A stretch of 64,000 nucleotides of DNA from Trichococcus paludicola (GCF_003052295.1 NZ_QBLC01000001.1:310001-374000); one strand, 5' to 3'. Positions 19,074 to 28,102 are shown, counted from the stretch's first letter. Numbers and translations are program-made. The notes: generated from the sequence alone by a model not told the origin.

Positions 19074-19102
19074 TCCAGGAAGACGGAAAGGAACGATAAG
19101 TC

Positions 19103-20398
19103 ATGACAATTTTAATAGGAGCTGCTACGGCAGCGCATCAGATCGAAGGAAACAATACGAACAGTGATTTTTGGGTGTTGGAAAACATCGAAAATACGAC
19201 CTATAAAGAACCGTCTTTGGATGCAGTGGACCATTATAACCGATACAAAGAGGATATTACGTTGCTGAAGCAAGCGGGATTGAACGCCTTCCGCTTTTCA
19301 ATCGAGTGGGCAAGGATCCAGCCGAATAAAGATGCGGTCGATCTAAAAGAAATTGAGCATTATAGAGATGTCTTAAAATACTGTCAGAGTTGCGGTATTA
19401 CCCCTGTTGTGACGCTGCACCATTTTTCATCCCCAAAATGGTTGATTTCGGAAGGCGGATGGGAAGACAGAAAAACAATCGGCTACTTCAAGAAATATGC
19501 CGGGATCGTGATGGAGCATCTGGGCGAATACATCCCTTATGTGTGCACAATCAATGAAGCGAATATGGGCGTCCAATTGAACCGGATCATTGAGGAATTC
19601 AGAAAACAGGCACGAAAAATGAGTGAAAAACAAAATGATGTTCAAGTGGGTGTGAACCTCCAGCATAACAAACGGGAACTGGGAGCGATCGAAGCGAGTG
19701 AAATCTTTGGTGTCGCACCTGATAAAATGGCTACCTTCCTATACCCAAGGAGCGAAGAGGGGCAAAAAGTTATTTTTGAAAGTCATACAGAAGCAAGAAA
19801 CGTCATCAAAAAATTTGATCCAAACATAAAAGTGGGCCTGACGCTTTCCTTGTACGATTATCAAACAGTAGGGGAATATTCATCCCTCGCAGACAATCTC
19901 TGGCAAGAAGACTATGGGCAATATCTGCCATATCTGGCGGAAGATGACTTTATCGGGGTACAGAATTATACAAGGAAGCTAATCGAAGGAGGGGAAATTC
20001 TCGATGTTCCGGATACTGCCATCAAGACGGAAATGGGGAACGAATTTTATCCCCATTCTCTGGCGAACGTATGCAGAAAAGTATCCGAAACTTGGCATAA
20101 AGAAATCCTCATCACCGAAAATGGTGTTTCAAGTTCGGACGACAGCTTGCGCGAAAAACATATCGAAGTAGTGATGGATGATCTGAAGGCTATCTTAGAA
20201 GCGGGAATCCCGGTAACAGGTTATTTGCATTGGTCCCTCCTGGATAATTTCGAATGGCAATTAGGGTTCGCTCAAAAATTTGGCTTGATCGAAGTGGACA
20301 GGGAGACGATGGAAAGAAAACCGAAGAACAGCTTGTGGTTATTGGGGCGTTTGGGCGCAACTTTAAATGAACAACTGGAAGAAGCAGTAACTACGTGA
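19103..20398 (+). CDS. Beta-glucosidase-like enzyme, glycoside hydrolase family 1
   Basis: 431 residues, slightly short for GH1. The N-terminal GAATAAHQIEG, FRFSIEWARI (about 61-70), the acid/base Glu152 in CTINEANM, and the nucleophile Glu339 in LITENGVSS are all present. The pairing with a GPH symporter rather than a PTS suggests an unphosphorylated beta-glucoside or galactoside rather than a 6-phospho-glycoside. AGGAACGATAAG precedes the ATG. The catalytic residues are intact, so the short length reflects compact loops rather than truncation. Confidence 0.88.
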   Translation: MTILIGAATAAHQIEGNNTNSDFWVLENIENTTYKEPSLDAVDHYNRYKEDITLLKQAGLNAFRFSIEWARIQPNKDAVDLKEIEHYRDVLKYCQSCGITPVVTLHHFSSPKWLISEGGWEDRKTIGYFKKYAGIVMEHLGEYIPYVCTINEANMGVQLNRIIEEFRKQARKMSEKQNDVQVGVNLQHNKRELGAIEASEIFGVAPDKMATFLYPRSEEGQKVIFESHTEARNVIKKFDPNIKVGLTLSLYDYQTVGEYSSLADNLWQEDYGQYLPYLAEDDFIGVQNYTRKLIEGGEILDVPDTAIKTEMGNEFYPHSLANVCRKVSETWHKEILITENGVSSSDDSLREKHIEVVMDDLKAILEAGIPVTGYLHWSLLDNFEWQLGFAQKFGLIEVDRETMERKPKNSLWLLGRLGATLNEQLEEAVTT

Positions 20399-20449
20399 TA
20401 AAAACAAAAAAGTGAAATCAAGAGAATCATAAAGGGGACACGTTTACCA

Positions 20450-22747
20450 ATGAAAGACAAAATACAAGCATGGATAGAAGAAATGACATTGGAAGAAAAA
20501 GCCGGCTTATGCTCGGGCAAAGATAATTGGCGGACAAAAGCGGTCGATCGTCTTACTATTCCCGAAATTTGGGTATCGGATGGCCCGCATGGCTTGCGGA
20601 AACAAGATGGGACGCAAGACCATCTGGGAATCAACGAAAGCAATCCCGCGGTATGTTTCCCGACAGCTTGCAGCAGTGCCGCCAGTTTTGACACAGATTT
20701 GCTTTATGAAATCGGCGAAGAATTGGGTAAACAAAGCAAGGCTGAAAATGTGCACGTACTCCTGGGACCAGGCGTAAACATCAAACGCTCCCCGCTGTGC
20801 GGTCGCAACTTCGAATATTTTTCGGAAGATCCGCTCTTGTCGACTGAATTGGGAACGGCCTTTGTCAAAGGAGTCCAGGATCAAGGCGTCGGCACAAGTT
20901 TGAAACACTTTTTGGCAAACAATCAGGAACACAGACGGAATACCTCTTCCTCAAATATTGATGAGCGGACGCTGCGTGAAATTTATCTGCGCGCATTCGA
21001 AAAGGTCGTAAAAGAAGCACAGCCTTGGACGATCATGTCCGCCTATAACAAAGTGAATGGCACTTTCGCTTCACAGAGCGAATATTTTCTGACCGAAATC
21101 TTAAGGGATGAATGGGGATTTGAAGGTGCGGTCGTCAGTGACTGGGGCGCTGTTCATGACCGCATAGCTGCACTTACTGCCGGATGCGACCTGACCATGC
21201 CAGCAGCGTTGGATACGGATAACGACATTGTGAAAGCAGTACAGGATGGAAGCTTGGAAGAAGCAAAGCTGAACCAAGCGTGCGAACGCATCCTTACACT
21301 CATTCTGAAATCACACGAAGCAGAACAGGCAACAGGAACCATTGATCTGAAAAAAGGGCATCAGCTTGCGCAAAAAGCGGCTGAAGAGTCCATCGTCCTG
21401 TTGAAGAACCAAGACAACATTCTGCCTTTACAAGACACCCAAAAAATTGCTTTCATCGGAAAATTTGCAGAAATTCCACGCTATCAAGGCAGCGGGAGTT
21501 CGCGCGTCAACAGTTGGAAAGTCATACCGGCTCTGGAAGAAGTGGCCCACAAAGCCAAGGTAACCTATGCGCCAGGGTTTGATCCGGAGCAGGATGTGGA
21601 TGATCCGGCATTAAGAGCGGAAGCCGTTAAGGTGGCCGCTGAAGCTGACGTCGCCGTTATTTTTGCAGGATTGATCGAACAGATGGAATCAGAGGGCTTT
21701 GACCGCAAGCATCTGGGTATGCCTGCGAATCAGAATGCACTTATTGAAGCCGTTTGCGACGTGCAACCAAATACCATCGTGATTCTCCATAATGGGGGGC
21801 CGATCGAAATGCCTTGGCTTGGACGCGTGAAAGGGGTATTGGAAGCCTATTTGGCAGGCGAAGCGGTTGGTGGAGCAGTCGTACGGATTCTTTTTGGGGA
21901 TGTAAACCCAAGCGGAAGACTGCCGGAATCATTTCCTATCCGTCTGAAGGACACTCCTTCCTATCTGTCTTTCCCGGGTCAAGGAGATCAAGTGGATTAT
22001 CAGGAAGGAATCTTTGTCGGGTACCGCTACTATGAAACGAAAGACGTGGACGTTCTGTTCCCGTTTGGTTACGGACTTTCCTATACACACTTTACTTACA
22101 GCAATCTGCAGGTAAGCCAGAAAAAAGCCACTGCGGAATATCAGCTGACGGTTTCCGTCGAAGTGACAAACGTAGGCGAGCATGATGGCAAAGAAGTGGT
22201 TCAGCTTTACGTAGGCCGAGAATGGGATATGTTGGGGGTTCACCGTCCTCTAAGAGAACTGCGGGCCTTCAAGAAAATCAGTTTAGCTGCAGGTGAGACA
22301 GCCAGGGTTACGTTTGAGTTGGACAGAAAAGCATTTTCATACTGGGATGTGGAGGCGCATAATTGGCGCGTGGATGGCGGTGTCTTCCAGATCCAAATCG
22401 GTAAATCCGCCCATGAGATTGTCCTCAGCGAGGAAATTGAAATGGAAGATGAATTCATTCAGGGCTTTGCAAGATATACCATGCTGAGCACGGTTGGGGA
22501 TGTCATCCGTCATCCTGCCGGAGCGAAGTTCATTGAAGAGGCTGCCCCGATCATGATGAAAAATCTTATCCAATTGGGATTTATAAATGAAGAACAGCTG
22601 ACTAACCGGGAACAGGACAGCCAGGCGATGAACGGGCTGCCGTTAAGCGTTGTAAAAGGGCTCGTTGCTGAATACGAAAATGCAAGATGGGAAGATTTAT
22701 TGAACGAGCTGAACGAAGTGGATCTGAGCAACGATAGTGAAGAGTAG
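20450..22747 (+). CDS. Beta-glucosidase-like enzyme, glycoside hydrolase family 3
   Basis: 765 residues: an N-terminal TIM barrel with the nucleophile Asp231 in VVSDWGAV, an alpha/beta sandwich domain (about 310-530), and a C-terminal fibronectin III-like domain (VTNVGEHDGKEVVQLYV, about 570-586). GH3 enzymes of this shape remove terminal beta-glucose and similar sugars. There is no signal peptide. The last hundred residues extend past the fibronectin-like domain. It is the last gene of the operon and is followed by a bidirectional terminator. Confidence 0.92.
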   Translation: MKDKIQAWIEEMTLEEKAGLCSGKDNWRTKAVDRLTIPEIWVSDGPHGLRKQDGTQDHLGINESNPAVCFPTACSSAASFDTDLLYEIGEELGKQSKAENVHVLLGPGVNIKRSPLCGRNFEYFSEDPLLSTELGTAFVKGVQDQGVGTSLKHFLANNQEHRRNTSSSNIDERTLREIYLRAFEKVVKEAQPWTIMSAYNKVNGTFASQSEYFLTEILRDEWGFEGAVVSDWGAVHDRIAALTAGCDLTMPAALDTDNDIVKAVQDGSLEEAKLNQACERILTLILKSHEAEQATGTIDLKKGHQLAQKAAEESIVLLKNQDNILPLQDTQKIAFIGKFAEIPRYQGSGSSRVNSWKVIPALEEVAHKAKVTYAPGFDPEQDVDDPALRAEAVKVAAEADVAVIFAGLIEQMESEGFDRKHLGMPANQNALIEAVCDVQPNTIVILHNGGPIEMPWLGRVKGVLEAYLAGEAVGGAVVRILFGDVNPSGRLPESFPIRLKDTPSYLSFPGQGDQVDYQEGIFVGYRYYETKDVDVLFPFGYGLSYTHFTYSNLQVSQKKATAEYQLTVSVEVTNVGEHDGKEVVQLYVGREWDMLGVHRPLRELRAFKKISLAAGETARVTFELDRKAFSYWDVEAHNWRVDGGVFQIQIGKSAHEIVLSEEIEMEDEFIQGFARYTMLSTVGDVIRHPAGAKFIEEAAPIMMKNLIQLGFINEEQLTNREQDSQAMNGLPLSVVKGLVAEYENARWEDLLNELNEVDLSNDSEE

Positions 22748-22785
22748 CCAGCTACCAGTGTTATTTCACGAACTGTAGAAGGACA

Positions 22786-22827
22786 AAAGAAGAGCCGAAA
22801 TGCCCGTTGGCATTTCGGCTCTTCTTT
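22786..22827. terminator. Bidirectional terminator between the GH3 gene and lplA
   Basis: AAAGAAGAGCCGAAATGCC pairs with GGCATTTCGGCTCTTCTTT, giving A- and T-runs on both sides between convergent genes. The arms almost match those of the hisJ terminator at 9986. Confidence 0.9.
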
Positions 22828-22902
22828 GTCTTTAAGTTTTTTCAGATTTGTCTTAATGCTGTTCAACCAGTCCACCTTGTCCTTTTTCTAACTGGAAGAA
22901 GC

Positions 22903-23892
22903 TTATGCTTCCGGAAACAACAGCTCCACGATATCGTTTGTTGTGATGCAGTACAACTGCCCTTCAGACAATATTGGCGTTAAACGGTTTGCTATATCCG
23001 ATTTCTCAAAACGGGAACCGCGCAGAGCGAACTCGAGTGTATCGATATCAATCGAACTGAAGAAATCACCAGAAATTTGACAGTCTTGAATGACGTAATG
23101 ATCTAGCTGAAGAGCAATCTCGATGCGTCCTCCGGGCAAACGGCCGGTAACGCTGAAGTTGGTTTCACGTGATTGGCCATAGTTCCATTCCCAGCGGCGA
23201 TATTTTTGTTCAGCCAGCTGCTGCACGGCTTCATATTGCTCTGGAGTGAGCTCAAGGATGTGTGCTTCTTGGCCCAAGAGGTTCCGGCGAAATGCGTCAG
23301 CAAACCAGTTGCGTTCAGTCGTAGGCCCTACATGGTCGCTGATGAGGGTGGTGCGTTCACGGACCGAATCAATGCCCTTGCTGCGCAGTTTTTCGGGATC
23401 AACCTTCAAGGCAGCCGCCATATGATCGATATTCGTATCGAAAAGGAGAGTCCCATGATGGACGGTAAAGCCCGCCTTCATATATTGGGCATTTCCCGAT
23501 ATTTTTTGACCGTGGATGGCGATATCGTTCCGGCTGTTCCGCTCTGCTGGAATACCAAGCGTTTGCAGGGTATGGATAATTCTGTCCATATAAGGTTCGA
23601 AATCGATGACTTGATGTTGGCCATCCACGATGAAGCTGTATTGGTAGCAACCGCCATCGGTGTAAATAGCACCACCGCCGGAAGGCCGCCGCACAACATC
23701 AATTGATTCAGCATCGATATAGGCTGAATCAACTTCCTTGAACGCATTCTGGTATTTTCCCAACATCACGGTAGGACGCGTCTGCCACAGTAAAAAAAGG
23801 GTGTCTGCCTCTGCCGGGAAGTTTGTTATACAGTATTCTTCCAAGGCAAAGTAGAAAGCGGCATCCTGTTCCTCACATGAAATCGTATACAA
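22903..23892 (-). CDS. lplA: Lipoate-protein ligase A
   Basis: 329 residues from a TTG start at 23892 with AAGGAGG at 7-8 bp. It shows RRPSGGGAIYTD (about 68-79), the lipoate-binding loop of LplA, followed by a C-terminal accessory domain. LplA activates lipoate or octanoate with ATP and attaches it to the lysine of lipoyl domains. It is the last of a three-gene operon (lipoyl domain, lipA, lplA). No octanoyltransferase (LipB/LipM/LipL) is nearby, so this ligase may supply octanoyl-domains for LipA. Confidence 0.92.
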   Translation of the reverse strand: MYTISCEEQDAAFYFALEEYCITNFPAEADTLFLLWQTRPTVMLGKYQNAFKEVDSAYIDAESIDVVRRPSGGGAIYTDGGCYQYSFIVDGQHQVIDFEPYMDRIIHTLQTLGIPAERNSRNDIAIHGQKISGNAQYMKAGFTVHHGTLLFDTNIDHMAAALKVDPEKLRSKGIDSVRERTTLISDHVGPTTERNWFADAFRRNLLGQEAHILELTPEQYEAVQQLAEQKYRRWEWNYGQSRETNFSVTGRLPGGRIEIALQLDHYVIQDCQISGDFFSSIDIDTLEFALRGSRFEKSDIANRLTPILSEGQLYCITTNDIVELLFPEA

Positions 23893-23904
23893 TATTTTTC
23901 CTCC

Positions 23905-24768
23905 TTATTGGTTATGAGTGGATTCGACAGCGGCACGGGCACGGTAAGAGCTTCGCACAAGCGGTGAACTAGCTACATATTTGAATTTTTTCGCCATACC
24001 TGTCCGTTGGTATTCAGCAAAAGTTTCCACGGAAACATATTCATGCAACGGATAATGTTTCGGCGAAGGCTGTGAGTATTGGCCGATTGTCAAAAAGTCC
24101 ACATCGACTGCACGTAAATCATCCATCAATTCATTGATTTCGCTGGCTGTTTCTCCTAAACCAAGCATAATGCCTGTTTTCGTCAAAATGCTGGAATCTT
24201 GTTTTTTGACATATTCCAGTACGTCCAGCGAACAATCATAAGTGGCGCGGTGACGGATTTTTGGTGAAATGCGGCGCACGCTTTCCATATTATGGTTAAA
24301 CACATCTGGTTTTGCCGCAATGACTTTATCGATCGCCAACCGGTCTCCTTGGAAGTCGGGTGTCAGCACTTCGATCATTGTGTGTGGATTCTGTTTGCGG
24401 ACTTCTTCGATGACTTCAGCAAAGTGACCAGCTCCGTAATCCGGTAAATCATCGCGGTCGACGCTTGTGATCACGACATATTCCAAGCCCATTTTTTTTA
24501 CTGCTTGAGCCAGTTGCTGAGGCTCTTTTGCATTGACAGGGCTTGGTCTGCCATGGGTAACGTCGCAAAAACGACAACTGCGCGTACATATGCGCCCCAA
24601 AATCATAAAGGTTGCTGTGCCGCTGCTGTAGCATTCACCCATGTTCGGACAACTGGCTTCATTGCACACAGTATTTAATTCGAGTTCATCCATTAATTGC
24701 GTTACTTTTTCAACAGCTTCTTGGTTATAGCGCACTTTGAACCATTGTGGTTTGGTTTCCAAAATCAT
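23905..24768 (-). CDS. lipA: Lipoyl synthase (radical SAM)
   Basis: 287 residues. The auxiliary cluster motif CNEASCPNMGEC (about 36-47) and the radical-SAM motif CTRSCRFC (about 62-69) are intact. The C-terminal RSSYRA supplies the serine ligand known for LipA. It inserts two sulfurs into protein-bound octanoyl groups to make lipoyl. AGGAGG sits close to the ATG. The gene is 12 bp after the lipoyl-domain gene and 12 bp before lplA, consistent with one transcript for substrate carrier, synthase and ligase. Confidence 0.95.
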   Translation of the reverse strand: MILETKPQWFKVRYNQEAVEKVTQLMDELELNTVCNEASCPNMGECYSSGTATFMILGRICTRSCRFCDVTHGRPSPVNAKEPQQLAQAVKKMGLEYVVITSVDRDDLPDYGAGHFAEVIEEVRKQNPHTMIEVLTPDFQGDRLAIDKVIAAKPDVFNHNMESVRRISPKIRHRATYDCSLDVLEYVKKQDSSILTKTGIMLGLGETASEINELMDDLRAVDVDFLTIGQYSQPSPKHYPLHEYVSVETFAEYQRTGMAKKFKYVASSPLVRSSYRARAAVESTHNQ

Positions 24769-24780
24769 TCCTCCTGAAGT

Positions 24781-25020
24781 TTAGCGAATGTCGATAATAG
24801 CGATAGCTTCACCGGTTTTGACAGCATCATTTTCCTTGACCAAAGTTTCTGCAAGCACGCCGTTAAAGTTACTCTCGACTTCGCTGACGACCTTATCCGT
24901 TTCAACCTCGAATAATACTTCGCCAGCTTCGATTATATCTCCAATATTTTTCGTCCAGATTCCAAAAATGACTTCATCACTTTTCGGGTTAATTTTCGGC
25001 ATCGTTACTGTTTGTTGCAT
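24781..25020 (-). CDS. Free-standing lipoyl-domain carrier protein
   Basis: 79 residues that make up a single biotinyl/lipoyl domain. Lys43 in the ETDKVVSEV hairpin is the expected lipoylation site. The ETDK context is that of 2-oxoacid dehydrogenase E2 lipoyl domains rather than GcvH or biotin carriers (AMKM). There is no linker, subunit-binding or catalytic domain, so it is not a broken E2: it starts with TGGAGGG plus ATG and ends at a natural stop. Being first in an operon with LipA and LplA suggests a carrier or scaffold in lipoate assembly. Partner enzymes are not in the window. Confidence 0.85.
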   Translation of the reverse strand: MQQTVTMPKINPKSDEVIFGIWTKNIGDIIEAGEVLFEVETDKVVSEVESNFNGVLAETLVKENDAVKTGEAIAIIDIR

Positions 25021-25103
25021 GAAATTCCCTCCATTTTTTCAGAATACACAGTTAAAAATTTAGATTGGTACAGTTTGCGTTTCATTTTAAATCATTGCAT
25101 CCG

Positions 25104-25129
25104 GGTTAAAAAAAAGATATATTTTAACC
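25104..25129. promoter_or_regulatory. Inverted repeat upstream of the lipoate operon
   Basis: GGTTAAAA-N10-TTTTAACC is a perfect 8-bp dyad 84 bp upstream of the lipoyl-domain start, in an AT-rich stretch that probably holds the promoter. It could be an operator. No regulator gene is adjacent. Confidence 0.4.
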
Positions 25130-25200
25130 ACTTTATCATTTTAACGGTTCGATCAGCATAATTCAAGGGGATATGGTGAAGAATGGAAATATGCTGAATA

Positions 25201-25242
25201 ACCTCCCGCCTTCGCCATTATGCTAATGGGAGGACGGGAGGT
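25201..25242. terminator. Long hairpin in the gap between the lipoate operon and thioesterase gene
   Basis: ACCTCCCG/CGGGAGGT outer arms and CCATTA/TAATGG inner arms form a 42-base hairpin. With no clear T-run, it is a probable terminator for the leftward thioesterase gene. A second hairpin lies at 25308-25342. The 397-bp gap holds no convincing gene. Confidence 0.5.
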
Positions 25243-25307
25243 ATTCATTTTATTCGTGCTTTGGATCGGCGGCAAAAGGCATGTCAGGATGTTTGCACCG
25301 GAATTTT

Positions 25308-25342
25308 ATCCGGTAAGGAAACGTTTGGTTTTCTTACCGGAT
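25308..25342. repeat. Strong 10-bp stem hairpin ATCCGGTAAG/CTTACCGGAT
   Basis: Perfect 10-bp arms enclose a 15-base loop, 76 bp downstream of the thioesterase stop on the reverse strand. There is no T-run on either side, so it is not a standard terminator. Its role is unknown. Confidence 0.5.
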
Positions 25343-25417
25343 GAAAACGGTACAAATTTTGGGTAAATAATACAGATATTCAATCTGTTTGCTGAGGGTA
25401 TCCAGTGGTGGAATAGT

Positions 25418-25945
25418 TCAGCGATCCCAAATTTGCTTGGTGGAAAGACCGGAAAGCAGCCAGCTATTCTGGTTGCGTTTGATCAGATTGTTGACCCTGC
25501 GCTCCTCGTAGCCGGAACAGATCATCTTTTCTTCTTCGGATTCAGGCAGAATCAGCGGCATCGCAAAGTCCGGATCCGAGCTGTCGGTGATGACGAAAGT
25601 CAGGAAGGCATAGGCGCAGATGCGGCTTTCGCCGGTGCGGACGTCGGTGGCGGTCAGTTTGGCGAAGGCCTCCACGGATGTGTTCCCGCTCCCGGAAACA
25701 TACGCCTCCACATAGATGGCCTCATTTTTCCGGACGGGCTGGATGAAGGCGACCAAATCGACAGTAGCGGTGAAGGAAGGCCGCTTGACGAAATTGAACA
25801 CCGCCCTTCCGCAAGCTGAGTCGAAGTGCGACATGATTTCGCCGCCGAACAGGGTATCTTTATCGTTCAATTCGCTGTAGGATACGAACGCGGTGCGCAC
25901 GTTACGCGTCTGGTTGCATGTCATTTCTTTTTTGGTATGGTCCAT
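25418..25945 (-). CDS. Acyl-CoA thioesterase, hotdog fold
   Basis: 175 residues with the hotdog acyl-CoA hydrolase pattern SELNDKDTLFGGEIMSHFD (about 24-42), in which Asn27 and the Asp/Gly-rich loop form the thioesterase site, and FIQPVRKNEAIYVEAYV (about 68-84). The family hydrolyses medium- or long-chain acyl-CoA. It is transcribed alone, leftwards. Its physiological substrate cannot be read from the sequence; the closeness to the lipoate genes may be chance. Confidence 0.85.
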   Translation of the reverse strand: MDHTKKEMTCNQTRNVRTAFVSYSELNDKDTLFGGEIMSHFDSACGRAVFNFVKRPSFTATVDLVAFIQPVRKNEAIYVEAYVSGSGNTSVEAFAKLTATDVRTGESRICAYAFLTFVITDSSDPDFAMPLILPESEEEKMICSGYEERRVNNLIKRNQNSWLLSGLSTKQIWDR

Positions 25946-26164
25946 ATCATCATTCCTTATTTTGGATTATTTTTTTCATTGTATCATAGCTTTTGGCCGC
26001 AATAGTGTCTTCCTGCTTCTTTTGCGCTTTGTCGGTCGAGGGTTCTGGTTTGTGTCCGCTTACATTACGTTATAAAATGGACACAAGAGATGCATGGCCT
26101 ACCCAAAGGAAAATGTTGCTTGCATCTGTCATTCGAAACCAGCAGAAGAAAAGAGGTCTCAGTA

Positions 26165-27499
26165 ATGAACAGAAAACTGATGCGCATACTGATTGTTGCC
26201 GCATATATCCTTCTCCCTGTACTTATCGCTGCAGTCGCACTTAGGAACAGGAGCTTTCTTTCCGCAGGCCCGCCATTTCTGGGGATTGTTTCCTATACTT
26301 GGCTTTTGACGGGAGTCATCATCGCATCCCGTCCGAGGGTCATCGAACAATACTTCAGCTTAGACAAGCTGAATCGATTCCATGCCATCATGGCCGTCAT
26401 CGCCTTGTCGATCGGAGTCACGCATAAATTATGGGTGACGCTTCTCTGGGGCTGGGTATACCGCTTTTCGACCATCTTCGGGGACTTGGCAATCATCTTC
26501 TTTTTGACCATCGCCGTCCTTTCTGCTCTCATCATGACGAACTGGTTCGGACGAAAAAAAATCGTCAAAACGGCCAAAACAACCCTCAAAAAATATCCCA
26601 TCGCCAACTACGAGAAAATGAAATTCGTACATAATTTCAACATAGTCGCTGCCACTTTTTTGGCTATCCATGTCTTGACCATGACCGTGATTGTGCAGGG
26701 TGATTACCTTGCCGCCGCCATTCTCGGAGGCTATTTTGCTTTGGCGTTTGGCCTGTACGTCAACCACAAATTTCTCAAACCCGCAAGACTCAAGAAAAAC
26801 CTGTTCACCGTCACCGTCACAAAACCGGAAAAGGGCAATGTCCTGGAAGTACATTTGAAGCCTGACAATGGCGAACTATTCCCGTACCAAGCCGGACAGT
26901 TTGTCTTTCTGCGCCTCTATGACGCACAGTATTCATCGGAAGAGCATCCGTTCTCGCTGATCAGTGCCCCTCAGGATCGGGATGAAGTCGCATTGGCCAT
27001 CAAGGATTCAGGGGATTACACCCATCGGTTCCAAACGCTGCAGCCGGGAGTCAAAGCGTCGCTTGAAGGCCCTCATGGCGGTATGTGGCATGTTCAGGAA
27101 GGTATGCACGATAAAACGGTGAGCATGGTCATGTTTGCAGGAGGCATCGGGATCACACCGATGCTTGGTATATTGGAAAACAGTGCGCGCCTACAATTTC
27201 CGAACAGAACAGTATTGATCTGGAGCCTGAAAAATCAGGATGAATACGGGTTTACCGATAAGCTGCAAGCATTGAAGAACACCCTCCCTGATTTCCGTTT
27301 GGTGCCATTCTTTGCTAATGAGAGCGGCTTTCTCGATGAAGGGAAAATTGATAAGATTCTCAAGGATCAAGAAATACGATTTGAGGCTGCAGAATATCTT
27401 TTGTGCGGTCCGCCGCCATTCATGAATGCAGTCGAAGCAGTTTTGCTTAAAAAAGGAGTTTCCAAAGACCGCATCCATTATGAAACATTTGGTTTATGA
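26165..27499 (+). CDS. Ferric-reductase-like transmembrane flavohaem oxidoreductase
   Basis: 444 residues from ATG 26165. An N-terminal membrane domain has about six spans. His73 and His87 in one helix and His156 and His169 in another are spaced 13-14 residues apart, as in two-haem ferric reductase/NADPH oxidase domains. A cytoplasmic FAD-binding domain follows (HPFSLISAP, about 276-284), then an NAD(P)-binding domain (FAGGIGITPMLGI near 340; LLCGPPPFMNAV near 420). Electrons would pass from NAD(P)H through FAD and two haems to the outside. It is followed at 17 bp by a haem-binding lipoprotein gene. Confidence 0.88.
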   Translation: MNRKLMRILIVAAYILLPVLIAAVALRNRSFLSAGPPFLGIVSYTWLLTGVIIASRPRVIEQYFSLDKLNRFHAIMAVIALSIGVTHKLWVTLLWGWVYRFSTIFGDLAIIFFLTIAVLSALIMTNWFGRKKIVKTAKTTLKKYPIANYEKMKFVHNFNIVAATFLAIHVLTMTVIVQGDYLAAAILGGYFALAFGLYVNHKFLKPARLKKNLFTVTVTKPEKGNVLEVHLKPDNGELFPYQAGQFVFLRLYDAQYSSEEHPFSLISAPQDRDEVALAIKDSGDYTHRFQTLQPGVKASLEGPHGGMWHVQEGMHDKTVSMVMFAGGIGITPMLGILENSARLQFPNRTVLIWSLKNQDEYGFTDKLQALKNTLPDFRLVPFFANESGFLDEGKIDKILKDQEIRFEAAEYLLCGPPPFMNAVEAVLLKKGVSKDRIHYETFGL

Positions 27500-27516
27500 T
27501 TAAGGAGGAACCGAAG

Positions 27517-27891
27517 ATGTCGAAAATAAAATTGAGCATGATGCTGCAAGCAAGCATAGTCGTCTTGTTATTGGTCGCGTGTGCGCCTGCCACTGTCGAA
27601 GATAGTGCAACAACGAGTTCCGAAGTCGTCTCGGTCAGCAGTTCAGCTGAAGAAATGCGGACCTTCACGCTTGAAGAACTCAGCCAATACAACGGCAAGG
27701 ATGGCCAGCCAGCGTATGTTGCTGTCGATGGCGTAGTCTACGACGTCACAAACGTGGAAGCATGGAAAGATGGAGAACATAAATTGGGGTTAACTGCAGG
27801 CAATGAACTGACGGAAGAAATCACCAACCAGTCGCCTCACGGCCTAAAGGTCCTTGAAGATCTGCCTATAGTCGGCGAACTTGTTGAATGA
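27517..27891 (+). CDS. Cytochrome b5-like haem-binding lipoprotein
   Basis: 124 residues from ATG 27517, preceded by AAGGAGG. An upstream ATG overlapping the previous stop has no ribosome-binding site. A lipoprotein signal ends at Cys22 (LLLVAC), then comes a Ser/Thr-rich spacer and a cytochrome b5-like domain (about 48-124) with FTLEELSQYNG, YVAVDGVVYDVT and candidate axial ligands His88 and His108. The protein should be lipid-anchored outside the membrane, where it could accept electrons from the reductase encoded just upstream. Haem binding is inferred from the fold. Confidence 0.85.
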   Translation: MSKIKLSMMLQASIVVLLLVACAPATVEDSATTSSEVVSVSSSAEEMRTFTLEELSQYNGKDGQPAYVAVDGVVYDVTNVEAWKDGEHKLGLTAGNELTEEITNQSPHGLKVLEDLPIVGELVE

Positions 27892-27907
27892 TTTTTTGAG
27901 AATAAAA

Positions 27908-27946
27908 GAGAAAGTGGAGCCTTCCGTATGGAGAGCTCCTTTTTCT
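27908..27946 (+). terminator. Terminator after the reductase-lipoprotein pair
   Basis: AGAAAGTGGAGC pairs with GCTCCTTTTTCT around a GGAAG-like inner stem and ends in a T-run, 16 bp after the stop. Confidence 0.7.
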
Positions 27947-28102
27947 GGTTTATGGGATACTGTGACAAAAAAATGACAAACAGATCAGGCTTTCTTTTTG
28001 TTCGTAGGGATTTTCCAAAGTATTTACCGATCGATTGAAATGGCTTCACAGCGCGGTTTTTGATGCAGGGAAGTTCTTGGCATCAACTGTTTTTGTCCAA
28101 TG

